Assembly: GCA_043811005.1 (NCBI GenBank) | Contig: JBDRNO010000148.1 | Location: 1 to 9,495, forward strand | From: JBDRNO01 sp043811005 | GTDB taxonomy: Bacteria; Bacteroidota; Bacteroidia; NORP154 | DNA: 9,495 nucleotides | Direction: 5' to 3' | Shown: piece after piece, positions 1 to 6,470 of the stretch | Layout: every line of letters starts with the position of its first letter | How positions within the stretch are numbered: the stretch's first letter is position 1 | Translations under genes and position numbers: made by a program | The notes under the pieces: generated by a model | Told to the model about the DNA's origin: nothing | The model's database searches: none | What the model saw: only the letters and a program-made list of their open reading frames with translations

Positions 1-118
1 TAAGTATTAAAAATTCCAAAAAATTCTTAAATCCGCAGGCAGTAAAACATTAAATGATTACATGCCATTCGGCTGTTCTCACTACTGAAAACCAAATAGC
101 TGAATTTAGGAAACATTG

Positions 119-133
119 GTCTGTAACACAGAC
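119..133. repeat. Small perfect hairpin (6-bp arms, 3-nt loop)
   Basis: GTCTGT (119-124) and ACAGAC (128-133) are exact inverted repeats around AAC. No T-run follows on either side, so it is not a typical terminator. It may be a trimmed relative of the other palindromes in this region. Confidence 0.5.
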
Positions 134-169
134 AAGTTCTAGTTGTTTTGGTCATTAAGAATTAGAAAA

Positions 170-211
170 TTGGAACTTATTTGTTATTTGGGTTTTGAGA
201 TTTGGAATTTT
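170..211. repeat. Degenerate heptamer tandem tract (TTATTTG type)
   Basis: Read in steps of seven from 170, the sequence runs TTGGAAC, TTATTTG, TTATTTG, GGTTTTG, AGATTTG, GAATTTT. Two units (177-183 and 184-190) are identical and the rest are diverged. It is AT-rich, lies in non-coding DNA, and shares its 7-bp period with tracts at 330-372 and 6484-6504. From memory, similar strings are common between genes in Bacteroidota genomes, but I could not check this. Confidence 0.5.
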
Positions 212-294
212 TGCTTTATATGTATTTTTAACGTATTGATAATCAATTACTTAATGCTTAACTTAATGACATTGGGGTGAGGTTCTCACATTTA

Positions 295-319
295 TCTGCC
301 GAAACTCAGTGCAGGCAGA
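295..319 (+). repeat. 25-nt hairpin element, copy A
   Basis: TCTGCC (295-300) and GGCAGA (314-319) are perfect 6-bp arms around a 13-nt loop that starts GAAACT and ends GTGCA. Copy C at 1389-1413 has the same 6+13+6 layout, and the loop ends recur in the copies at 503-528 (minus strand) and 8119-8151. The outer two arm bases differ between copies but stay complementary. No T-run follows, so it is better explained as a dispersed repeat than a terminator. Confidence 0.6.
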
Positions 320-329
320 CCACATTAAA

Positions 330-372
330 TTCGTTATTCGATATTCTAATGTTCAATATTCGATATTCAATT
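330..372. repeat. Heptamer tandem tract (TTCGATA type)
   Basis: Six units of about 7 bp are visible: TTCGTTA, TTCGATA, TTCTAATG, TTCAATA, TTCGATA, TTCAATT. A 12-bp string, TATTCGATATTC, recurs exactly at 335-346 and 357-368. The tract is non-coding and shares its period with two other tracts in this window. Strings of this kind are, to my recollection, frequent between genes in Bacteroidota. Confidence 0.65.
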
Positions 373-428
373 TATCCTAAACCGCTTATTATTTATATAG
401 ATTCCTGTTGTCATACTACACTTTAACT

Positions 429-540
429 TAACGCCAATGCGATAATTATCGGGATTGCTAATGGCACCTTTTCCGGTGGCTACCCGCAAGGGGTGGCTTC
501 CGGTCGCTTACGCTAAAGCTTCAGCGACAGCGTGGCGTTA
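429..540. repeat. Cluster of three adjacent palindromes inside an 8-bp inverted repeat
   Basis: TAACGCCA (429-436) and TGGCGTTA (533-540) are exact inverted repeats bounding 112 bp. Inside lie three hairpins. The first, 435-457, is centred on the perfect palindrome CGATAATTATCG (440-451). The second, 473-503, has the 7-bp stem GCTACCC/GGGTGGC (one wobble) with a GCAAG loop and an outer CCGG/CCGG pair. The third, 503-528, is the minus-strand hairpin element B. The segment is more GC-rich than its surroundings. It could be a nested series of repeat insertions or a small non-autonomous mobile element; no target-site duplication was seen. Confidence 0.5.
503..528 (-). repeat. 26-nt hairpin element, copy B
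   Basis: On the minus strand, arms GTCGCT and AGCGAC (6 bp, perfect) enclose a 14-nt loop that begins GAAGCT and ends AGCGTA. Copy C at 1389-1413 has a loop beginning GAAGCT and ending GCGTA. The inner arm bases are also alike (GCT/AGC here, GCC/GGC there), while the outer three arm bases differ and remain complementary. It abuts the 473-503 hairpin. Confidence 0.55.
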
Positions 541-666
541 CCCTGGCGCACCTTGCCCTGCCGTAGTGGCTACGTGAAGGCGATGTAAGGGATTTGCACT
601 CTCTGGAACATTCTAAAAAAAGAATTATATTTGCCATTCGAGGTACACACAATAGGTTCCCCTGAC

Positions 667-673
667 GTTAGGT
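667..673 (+). other. Possible integron R'-type recombination core
   Basis: GTTAGGT matches the R' core consensus GTTRRRY of integron attC sites exactly, and lies 18 bp before the start codon of the gene at 692. That short leader is typical of gene cassettes. It is immediately preceded by CCTGAC (661-666), the same six bases found at the stop codon of that gene (1218-1223). No paired upstream arm of an attC site was found. A seven-base degenerate match alone is weak; the case rests on the attC-like structure at 1217-1288. Confidence 0.3.
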
Positions 674-677
674 AGTT

Positions 678-684
678 AAAGGAG
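678..684 (+). promoter_or_regulatory. Strong Shine-Dalgarno site
   Basis: AAAGGAG ends 7 nt before the ATG at 692. Most Bacteroidota genes, and the others in this window, lack such a clear site, so this supports the start codon and hints that the gene came from elsewhere. Confidence 0.7.
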
Positions 685-691
685 TTGAAAG

Positions 692-1222
692 ATGTATAAA
701 TGTTATAAAGATAATATTGCTGATGGAAAAGAGTCATTTCCATTGTCATGGATTATTGGTGAGAACCTGCTTTATTTGATAACATGGTCGCTGGCAGGAT
801 ATCTTTTATGGTTGATATGGACACCATTTGGTTTACCATTGCTTACCATTATATGGGCAGTTCTGGTTGTGGTGATCCAGATTTTATTAAAGAAGCATAA
901 TTGCAGTGGTTGCTATTATTATGATAAGCTGTGTCACCTGGGCTGGGGGAAAATTTCATCGGCTATGTTTAAGCAGGACAGCGGAAATCAAAAAACTGGA
1001 ATGAAACTCTCTTTTTTCTACATCATACCCCCACCGGTAATTTTTTTAACATCACTTATCTTTGCTATAATTAAAAATCCTGACTGGGTTTATTGGTTTG
1101 TCCTGGTGTTGTTCGTGATTTTAAATGTGGCATCATTCCAGGTGAGAAAGAACGGTTGCAGCTTGTGTGCTATGAGGGAATCATGTCCCGGGAGTGCAGC
1201 AAAAAGCAAACAAACTACCTGA
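692..1222 (+). CDS. Small membrane protein with two 2-TM/Cys-cluster halves, unknown function
   Basis: A 176-residue protein that I cannot assign to a named family. Four hydrophobic segments are visible at about 21-43, 46-66, 106-127 and 131-149. Each pair is followed by a cysteine cluster: C71-x2-C74-x6-C81 with an aromatic YYY and a HLGWGK stretch, and C156-x2-C159-x5-C165. One more Cys (C4) lies near the N-terminus. The two halves look like a duplicated plan: hairpin of two helices, then a three-Cys cluster on the same membrane face. That would suit metal or Fe-S binding, or disulfides, but this is inference. The ATG is supported by AAAGGAG. The gene is flanked by integron-like sites, and its TGA lies inside the R''-like CCTGAC, as stop codons in gene cassettes often do. 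No signal peptide is evident. Confidence 0.75.
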   Translation: MYKCYKDNIADGKESFPLSWIIGENLLYLITWSLAGYLLWLIWTPFGLPLLTIIWAVLVVVIQILLKKHNCSGCYYYDKLCHLGWGKISSAMFKQDSGNQKTGMKLSFFYIIPPPVIFLTSLIFAIIKNPDWVYWFVLVLFVILNVASFQVRKNGCSLCAMRESCPGSAAKSKQTT

Positions 1223-1288
1223 CAAGGCGCTGCACCTGGCCGCTTTTCCGTTGCGCTTCATAGCAGCAAGTGAGTTTTATCGTTATCG
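1217..1288. other. attC-like foldback site (degenerate integron cassette end)
   Basis: Outer boxes ACCTGAC (1217-1223) and GTTATCG (1282-1288) resemble R'' (RYYYAAC) and R' (GTTRRRY), each with mismatches. Inner arms 1233-1244 and 1262-1272 pair over 9 positions, with one extra unpaired G (1239) and two C-A mismatches that become G-T wobbles on the bottom strand. The spacers between outer and inner boxes are 9 nt on both sides. An unpaired extrahelical base and bottom-strand folding are hallmarks of attC sites. The loop is about 17 nt. Degenerate outer boxes suggest an inactive or diverged site. No integrase gene is in the window. Confidence 0.42.
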
Positions 1289-1388
1289 CCATAAGTTTAC
1301 TTTTGACCTCATGTCTTGTTTATATAAAAATAGACTATGAAAATTGAACCTTGAAGAATAAAAAGACCATAATAAAAATAACCCCTTG

Positions 1389-1413
1389 CATGCCGAAGCT
1401 GCGCGTAGGCATG
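1389..1413 (+). repeat. 25-nt hairpin element, copy C, within the TPR remnant
   Basis: CATGCC (1389-1394) and GGCATG (1408-1413) are perfect arms around a 13-nt loop that starts GAAGCT and ends GCGTA. It falls between the basic N-terminus and the hydrophobic core of the signal peptide, adding residues about CMPKLRVGM in frame. It shares layout and loop ends with copies A (295-319) and B (503-528). Confidence 0.6.
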
Positions 1414-1530
1414 GCTTACCTGGTCGTTGGATTGCTTTTTACCATGCTGACAAGTACAAGTAAAAGTTCTGGTGAGAAAATCCGAACCATTGACTCGCTG
1501 AAAAACGTCATAGAAACAGCCGACCACGCT

Positions 1531-1552
1531 TGCCCCGAGCCATGCCGAGGGG
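1531..1552. repeat. In-frame palindromic insertion within the TPR remnant
   Basis: CCCC (1533-1536) and GGGG (1549-1552) enclose a partly self-complementary centre around CATG. The segment translates as ACPEPCRG and sits exactly between H59 and D68, where related TPR proteins normally read H directly followed by DTTKI. An insertion of 24 nt (about 1528-1551) preserves the frame. Its arms differ from elements A-D, so it looks like a second repeat type. Confidence 0.5.
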
Positions 1553-1741
1553 ACACGACAAAAATAAAAGCACTGAACCAACTCGGCTGGACACTGATGT
1601 ATTCCAATCCAGACACAGCAATACTTTTAGGCAAACAGGCTCTTGCCTTATCCGAAAAGACTGATGATATAAAAAACAAAACTAATTCATTCAGTTATCT
1701 TGGAACATTTTTGTAACGGCAGATAATTCAGTAACAATTTG

Positions 1742-1749
1742 TATATTTG
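1742..1749 (+). promoter_or_regulatory. Candidate -7 promoter box of the S8 protease gene
   Basis: TATATTTG matches the Bacteroidota sigma-ABfr -7 consensus TAnnTTTG exactly. It lies 45 bp before the ATG at 1795 and about 108 bp before the one at 1858. A -33 TTTG occurs at 1710-1713, but the 28-bp gap is longer than the usual 19-21, so the upstream half is poor. The following leader is AT-rich. Confidence 0.45.
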
Positions 1750-1794
1750 CATATAATTAATTTGAAAATAAATTTACCTTTTAATTAGAAACCA

Positions 1795-4700
1795 ATGTTA
1801 AAAAAAATGTCTACCACAGTCACATCCGCCACAGGCGGGAAATTCCGGTTATTGACAATGAATATAATTAAAATATCTATTAGCTGCATGCTCGTATTCA
1901 GCATCACTGTGGCATTCTCACAAATAGCAAAACCGCCAATTAATACAAAACCATCAAAGAAACATTTCCGGATGCCTGAAAAGATCACTCCTGACGAATA
2001 CATGTCAAATACAGTGGTCTTAAAAATTAAAAAGGATCACAGGGCAAAATGCAGTAAAAGTCAAATTAACATTGCCCCGTTAGTACAATACATGAACCAG
2101 ATAGGTTCAGGCAGTGTGTACAAAAAATTTCACACTTCCCAGCCACCTGCAAGAGAGAAAAACGACTGGGGACAGAAGTATGCCGATCTTTCGCTTATTT
2201 ATGAATTTCAATACACTGCGAATATTCCCCTTGAAAAAGTCATCAATCACATATATTCACTGGGAATTGTTGAATATGCAGAACCGCATTACATTCACAA
2301 GTTAATATACACGCCTAATGATCCCCAGATCGGCACGCAATGGCATCTGAGTACTATATCAGCTTACCAGGCATGGAACGTCTCTAAAGGTGATACCAAT
2401 GTTGTTATTGGGATCGCAGATACTGGCACAGACATAGATCATCCTGATCTTGTTGATGAATTCAAATACAATTACAATGACCCTATCAATGGAGTAGATG
2501 ACGATGGAGATGGATATACAGATAATTACAGGGGATGGGATCTTGGAGAGGATGATAATAATCCCCAGGTGGGAAGCGATGACCATGGTGTGCATGTAGC
2601 CGGCTGTGCTTCACCGTCAACTGATAATGGAATAGGGGTTGCAGGCCCCGGCTTCAATTGCAAGATATTGCCCATTAAAATTGCAAATGCAGCAGGTGAA
2701 CTGATTGCAGGATATGAAGGCATTGAGTATGCTGCTGACCATGGCGCTGATGTAATTAACTGTTCATGGGGCAGTAATTATTACAGTTCAGCGGGTCAGG
2801 ATGTGATTGATTATGCAACGATCAACAAAGACGCCCTGGTCGTTGGGGGAGCGGGAAATGACGGTGTAGATGATCTTTTCTATCCCGGCTCATACAACTA
2901 TGTGATCAATGTTGCTTCTACAGAATCCAATGACGCAAAATCATCGTTCTCCAATTATGGCTATAACATTGATGTTTGCGCTCCCGGTAGTTGGATATAT
3001 TCTACCGGTGACGGAAACACATATTACAACGCCAGCGGAACTTCTATGTCTTCACCTGTCGCAGCCGGCTGTGCCGCTTTGATCAAATCCCAATTCCCGT
3101 TTCTTAATGCCTTGCAGGTTGGCGAACAGCTTAAGGTTACTGCCGATGACATCTATTCTGTTGGTGGAAACGGCATTTACCAGGATAAGTTAGGAACCGG
3201 AAGAGTGAACCTCTATAATGCTGTAAGCGGAATCAATTCCCCTGCGGTTGTCATGACCGATAAAACCATTTCAGACGGTAATGATGAGGCGTTTGTGATC
3301 GGAGACACTTTAAGTATTACAGGTACATTCGTTAATTACCTTGCACCTACAGGGAGTATAATTGCTACATTGACTACAACTTCATCTTATATTAATATCA
3401 TTAACAGTACGGCTAATTTAGGTGTTATTGCTGCATTTGGAGGAACTGCTGATAATAACGCTGATCCGTTTATAGTAAGAATTCTGCCTTCCACCCCTTT
3501 AAACCATGTAGTGCCTTTTGAACTTCTTTTAAGTGACGGGAGCTACAGCACAAAAGAGTTTTTTAACGTAACTGTTAATGTTGACTATATAAATATTACA
3601 ATTAATGAAGTGGCTACTTCCATTACCAGTAAAAGTTTGATCGGCTATAACCAGGAAATGCAGACACAGGGACTTGGTTTTACTTACCAGGGCGGAAGTT
3701 CTATGTTATTTGAAGGGGGCTTGATGATAGGCGTTCCGGGTAAAGTATCCGACTGGATAAGAGACCCAACTGCTACAACCAACACTGATTTTAGTTCCCT
3801 GGTAAATGTTAGCCGGATAATCCCCCCGGTTGTTTCAGAATTTGATATTGAGGGAATTTTCAATGACGATCCTGCCGGCGCTGATAAACTCGATGTTGAA
3901 GTTGAACATAAGGCATTTGCATGGACATCACAAGGTCATACTAAATATGTTATTGTTGAATATAATATTAGAAATACAGGCGCCTCCGCTTTAAACGACT
4001 TATATGCAGGTATTTTTGCCGACTGGGATGTTATGGATTATTCTTTGAATAATGGTTCGGTTGACAATTCAAGATACCTGGGTTACTGCTGGAGCAATGA
4101 AGCAAGTGGCTTATATGCAGGCATTCAGCTATTAACGCTAGGAGATTTTGTGCATTATGCTATTGATAATGATGGCAGTAACGGAAGCATAGATATTTAT
4201 ACAAGTTACAATTCTTCTGAAAAATATACAACATTATCTACCAATCGCTCCACATCCGGTCAGGGTGATGTATCAGATGTGGTTAGTTCCGGTCCGTTTG
4301 ATCTGGCACCAGGGGATTCAGTTATAATTGCCTTTGCACTGCTTGCCGGGGAAGACTTAGCTGATTTGCAGGAAAGTGCGGATTCTGCTTATTCTATGTA
4401 TAATACCTGTTCAGATCTAACAATTACATTTTCAATTACAGATGCGGCATGTGGAGCAGCCGATGGTGATGCAACCGTATCAGTGATATCTGGTGTACCA
4501 CCTTTCACTTATCAATGGGATGCCAATGCCGGATCACAGACTACAGTTACAGCTACCGGTTTGGGCGCAGGTTCATATACTGTTATTGTGACTGATGCTA
4601 ATGGTTGTATGGATACTTCTACTGTGAATGTTAGTAATATAGGTGCCGGTACTGCTTCCATATACATCAATCAGAACGTTTCTTGCTATAGTGGCAGTGA

Positions 4701-5370
4701 TGGTCAGGTAACAGCTTCCATAACCGGGGGTACAGGCCCCTATACTTATTTGTGGGATGATCCTTTATCGCAAACAAATTCATCAGCAACCGGATTAACT
4801 GCCGGTGTTTATACGGTTCAAATCACAGATGCTACCGGATGCATCGTTATCGTATCGGAAACAATTTATCAACCTCAAGCAATCACCGGTGCCACATCTT
4901 CTACTGATGACGATGGTACCGGTATAGGTACTGCAACTGTAGCTCATTCAGATGGAACTGAACCATACTCTTATTCATGGACCACTACACCAGCTCAAAC
5001 TGATTCAACCGCAACAGGATTATCTTCCGGAACCTATACAGTTACTGTTACTGATGCGAACGGATGTATCGCTACTTTTAACGTAACGGTTGGCTCTACA
5101 AGCTTAATTGAAATGATCAATGAAAGTTCATTCGCACTTTATCCTAATCCAAATAATGGTCAATTCACTATACAATTTAATAATGTCTTAAAAGATAAAT
5201 ATACCATTGAAGTTAGAAATATCTTAGGGCAAATTATTCATACTGAAAGGATCAATATCAGTGGAAACTTTATCAAACACCTTGATCTTTCAAACCAAGG
5301 CAGGGGTATTTACTTCCTGAATGTCACTAATTCCAACAGCATAAAAACAGATAAACTCATCATTAAGTGA
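1795..5370 (+). CDS. Secreted subtilisin-like (S8) serine protease with SprB repeats and T9SS sorting domain
   Basis: A 1191-residue exported endopeptidase. Domains in order: signal peptide at about 22-43; a propeptide-like region at about 60-170; the S8 catalytic domain at about 175-480; a beta-rich domain at about 485-600; a domain of unknown role at about 600-870; SprB-type repeats at about 873-948, 955-1027 and 1030-1099; and a type A T9SS C-terminal domain at about 1110-1191, with YPNPN near 1116 and GIYFLNV near 1171. The triad is D209 (ADTG), H264 (HGVHVAG, Val where Thr is usual) and S417 (GTSMSSP); oxyanion N355 is in GAGND. An acidic loop at about 228-260 (DDDGDGY) could bind calcium. 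The third SprB repeat lacks the first Cys that repeats 1 and 2 have (C886, C964). It should cross the outer membrane by T9SS and be released or anchored on the cell surface. The signal peptide suggests ATG 1858 may be the real start; a GC-rich hairpin lies between the two ATGs. Substrate unknown. Confidence 0.95.
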   Translation: MLKKMSTTVTSATGGKFRLLTMNIIKISISCMLVFSITVAFSQIAKPPINTKPSKKHFRMPEKITPDEYMSNTVVLKIKKDHRAKCSKSQINIAPLVQYMNQIGSGSVYKKFHTSQPPAREKNDWGQKYADLSLIYEFQYTANIPLEKVINHIYSLGIVEYAEPHYIHKLIYTPNDPQIGTQWHLSTISAYQAWNVSKGDTNVVIGIADTGTDIDHPDLVDEFKYNYNDPINGVDDDGDGYTDNYRGWDLGEDDNNPQVGSDDHGVHVAGCASPSTDNGIGVAGPGFNCKILPIKIANAAGELIAGYEGIEYAADHGADVINCSWGSNYYSSAGQDVIDYATINKDALVVGGAGNDGVDDLFYPGSYNYVINVASTESNDAKSSFSNYGYNIDVCAPGSWIYSTGDGNTYYNASGTSMSSPVAAGCAALIKSQFPFLNALQVGEQLKVTADDIYSVGGNGIYQDKLGTGRVNLYNAVSGINSPAVVMTDKTISDGNDEAFVIGDTLSITGTFVNYLAPTGSIIATLTTTSSYINIINSTANLGVIAAFGGTADNNADPFIVRILPSTPLNHVVPFELLLSDGSYSTKEFFNVTVNVDYINITINEVATSITSKSLIGYNQEMQTQGLGFTYQGGSSMLFEGGLMIGVPGKVSDWIRDPTATTNTDFSSLVNVSRIIPPVVSEFDIEGIFNDDPAGADKLDVEVEHKAFAWTSQGHTKYVIVEYNIRNTGASALNDLYAGIFADWDVMDYSLNNGSVDNSRYLGYCWSNEASGLYAGIQLLTLGDFVHYAIDNDGSNGSIDIYTSYNSSEKYTTLSTNRSTSGQGDVSDVVSSGPFDLAPGDSVIIAFALLAGEDLADLQESADSAYSMYNTCSDLTITFSITDAACGAADGDATVSVISGVPPFTYQWDANAGSQTTVTATGLGAGSYTVIVTDANGCMDTSTVNVSNIGAGTASIYINQNVSCYSGSDGQVTASITGGTGPYTYLWDDPLSQTNSSATGLTAGVYTVQITDATGCIVIVSETIYQPQAITGATSSTDDDGTGIGTATVAHSDGTEPYSYSWTTTPAQTDSTATGLSSGTYTVTVTDANGCIATFNVTVGSTSLIEMINESSFALYPNPNNGQFTIQFNNVLKDKYTIEVRNILGQIIHTERINISGNFIKHLDLSNQGRGIYFLNVTNSNSIKTDKLIIK
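1825..1839. repeat. Short GC-rich palindrome at the 5' end of the protease gene
   Basis: TCCGCC (1825-1830) and GGCGGG (1834-1839) pair over 6 bp (one T-G) around ACA. It lies between the two possible starts, in the stretch that would encode a 21-residue extension ahead of the signal peptide. That extension looks like translated repeat rather than native protein, which favours the downstream ATG at 1858. Alternatively, if 1795 is the true start, the element has inserted in frame. As a leader hairpin it might also affect translation. Confidence 0.45.
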
Positions 5371-5388
5371 TCTCTAATAATCGCAACC

Positions 5389-5416
5389 AAAAAAGCCGCT
5401 CACAAGCGGCTTTTTT
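5389..5416. terminator. Perfect bidirectional rho-independent terminator
   Basis: A 12-bp stem (5389-5400 with 5405-5416) with GC core GCCGCT/AGCGGC, a CACA loop, and six A's before and six T's after. It starts 18 nt after the protease stop codon and lies 40 nt beyond the stop codon of the minus-strand gene at 5457. It therefore serves both convergent transcription units. Confidence 0.92.
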
Positions 5417-5456
5417 ATTCTGACAGTGTTTCATTTCATCATGTTATTTACTCATC

Positions 5457-5807
5457 TTATTCTCTTCGTTCAATACCAATAATCTTTACTATTTTCCCTG
5501 CCATACAAATACTCATAACACCTTTTGTTTCAATATATCTTATCCATACCGGCAGACTATCCTTCCTGTATGCCGGATCAAGGTTGGTTGGTTCGAGTTT
5601 CTTGCCATCTTCCAGTTTCAACAAAAACTTACAACCATCCAAGCCGGTCATATCAATAACCGTTGCCTTTACATATTTTTCCTTTGCATAGTCTCTTTTA
5701 ACAATCGTCTGTTGTGCAGGTTGTTCCTTTGTTTCTGAAGCAGGCACTGTTTTTTTACTGCACGATAAGGAAATAGATAAAAACAATAATAGGAATATGA
5801 ATTTCAT
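5457..5807 (-). CDS. Small putative lipoprotein, unknown function
   Basis: A 116-residue protein with a short hydrophobic leader and a Cys at position 16 followed by SKK, typical of Bacteroidota lipoproteins. The residues before it (SLS) are a weak lipobox because position -3 is Ser. After a low-complexity linker (about 17-44) comes a compact region, about 45-113, rich in beta strand. It contains LDGCKFLL (C59), EDGKKLEPTNL, and SICMAGKIVKI (C101) near the end; the two Cys could pair. I have seen the DGC/LEP/ICM pattern in uncharacterised Bacteroidota lipoproteins but know no function. It probably sits in the periplasm on a membrane. It lies 64 nt after the gene at 5872-6447 on the same strand, so the two may be cotranscribed, and it ends at the shared terminator. 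Confidence 0.8.
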   Translation of the reverse strand: MKFIFLLLFLSISLSCSKKTVPASETKEQPAQQTIVKRDYAKEKYVKATVIDMTGLDGCKFLLKLEDGKKLEPTNLDPAYRKDSLPVWIRYIETKGVMSICMAGKIVKIIGIERRE

Positions 5808-5871
5808 TGTATCTTTTTATAGAATAGGTTATTTAGTGTAATTTTTCTATCTTGGTTCTGACTTCGCCAGA

Positions 5872-6447
5872 TCATTGTTTCACCTCACACAAACTTATTA
5901 AAAGCTCCAATACTTTTACGCATTTTTCCGGAAGATTTTCATGGCGTTTAATAACAGCGGTAGGTATAAAGAACTCTACCTTGTTTCTTTTATATTCCAG
6001 CTCGTATTCTTTACCATCTTTATCAATTATAATTAACCTTATCCCTTTCCTGTTCCCTACTGTAAATAAATGTAATGTAGCTTCATCCGTTTCATAATGA
6101 TACACGCAATTTGTACAGCATTTGTTGTGTGCAATTTGAATATTACCAGGATCAATATATTTTAAAGGAATGATGTATTTATGATGGTCATCAATTCGCA
6201 ATCCTTTCCTGTCAACCTCGTAGATCAAATTATTATTTTGATAATCAAAAGATACTTTTGTTTCATATTCCTTGTAAATTTCCCCTGTCCTGTACCTTTC
6301 TTCTTCATAATAACTTAACTTATCCTTCAGCCATTCAACGGATCTTTTTAAACTTGCATTAATTTCAGTTGGTGGTGGTGGGTTATCCTGACTGAATGAG
6401 GGTAGTTGTATAAGAACAACTAAAAGGAATAAAATGGGGTTTTTCAA
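5872..6447 (-). CDS. Secreted protein with CCxxC motif, unknown function
   Basis: A 191-residue protein with a signal peptide (about 1-19, cleavage near FS-Q20), so it is probably periplasmic. A proline run (23-26) follows, then a charged, probably helical segment (about 30-62) and an alternating hydrophobic pattern suggesting beta strands (about 63-165). C110, C111 and C114 form a tight CCTNC cluster in the middle; C176 and C187 lie near the end. The cluster could bind a metal or form disulfides, but no family is recognised. The start is TTG: no ATG is available in frame before the upstream stop, and TTG places the basic residue directly before the hydrophobic core. The gene is 107 nt downstream of glyS and 64 nt upstream of the lipoprotein gene, all on the same strand. 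Confidence 0.75.
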   Translation of the reverse strand: MKNPILFLLVVLIQLPSFSQDNPPPPTEINASLKRSVEWLKDKLSYYEEERYRTGEIYKEYETKVSFDYQNNNLIYEVDRKGLRIDDHHKYIIPLKYIDPGNIQIAHNKCCTNCVYHYETDEATLHLFTVGNRKGIRLIIIDKDGKEYELEYKRNKVEFFIPTAVIKRHENLPEKCVKVLELLISLCEVKQ

Positions 6448-6470
6448 AAATGATGTTTTTTAAATAATTG

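Larger units (their letters stand above)
1..691. other. Gene-free, repeat-rich intergenic region
   Basis: No convincing gene is visible: all frames are broken by stops, and nothing resembles a tRNA or rRNA. A short open stretch at 3-53 (+) could be the last 16 codons of a gene cut by the left edge, but it is too short to support. The region holds a small hairpin (119-133), two heptamer-type tracts (170-211, 330-372), a 25-nt hairpin element (295-319), a cluster of adjacent palindromes (429-540) and a small inverted repeat CGTAG/CTACG (562-574). Bases 455-600 are visibly more GC-rich than their surroundings. I read it as a collecting ground for short repeats rather than a decayed gene. Confidence 0.6.
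1351..1716 (+). pseudogene. Truncated secreted TPR-protein remnant
   Basis: This 121-codon frame (TTG start; no ATG fits before codon 14) has a basic N-terminus, a hydrophobic segment at about 21-34, and then a sequence typical of the start of Bacteroidota periplasmic TPR sensor or regulator proteins. These usually read IDSLKN, then DTTKIxALNxLxW, YSNPDTAI and QALALSE, and run to several hundred residues. Here the frame stops after YLGTFL, just where the next TPR helix would continue, and no continuation is visible in other frames. Two palindromic segments interrupt it in frame: codons about 13-21 (element C) and codons 60-67, which split the usual H-DTTKI motif. An upstream ATG at 1337 runs only five codons. 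It is most likely a dead fragment; the TPR identity is by motif memory. Confidence 0.6.

Noticed and set aside
429..540. attC site, because TAAC and GTTA bound the segment
   Set aside because: The interior folds as three separate hairpins; the two halves do not pair with each other as attC arms must.
1..691. CRISPR array from repeated short units
   Set aside because: Units are 7 bp without spacers, and no regular 25-40 bp repeats are present.
1309..2003. Minus-strand frames opposite the TPR remnant and the protease start
   Set aside because: No domain logic, and they overlap better-supported plus-strand coding sequence.
5855..5871. Short TCTG/CAGA inverted repeat with a GCGAAGT loop (minus strand) between the two minus-strand genes
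   Set aside because: Four-bp arms are expected by chance; similarity to the hairpin family is only a few bases.
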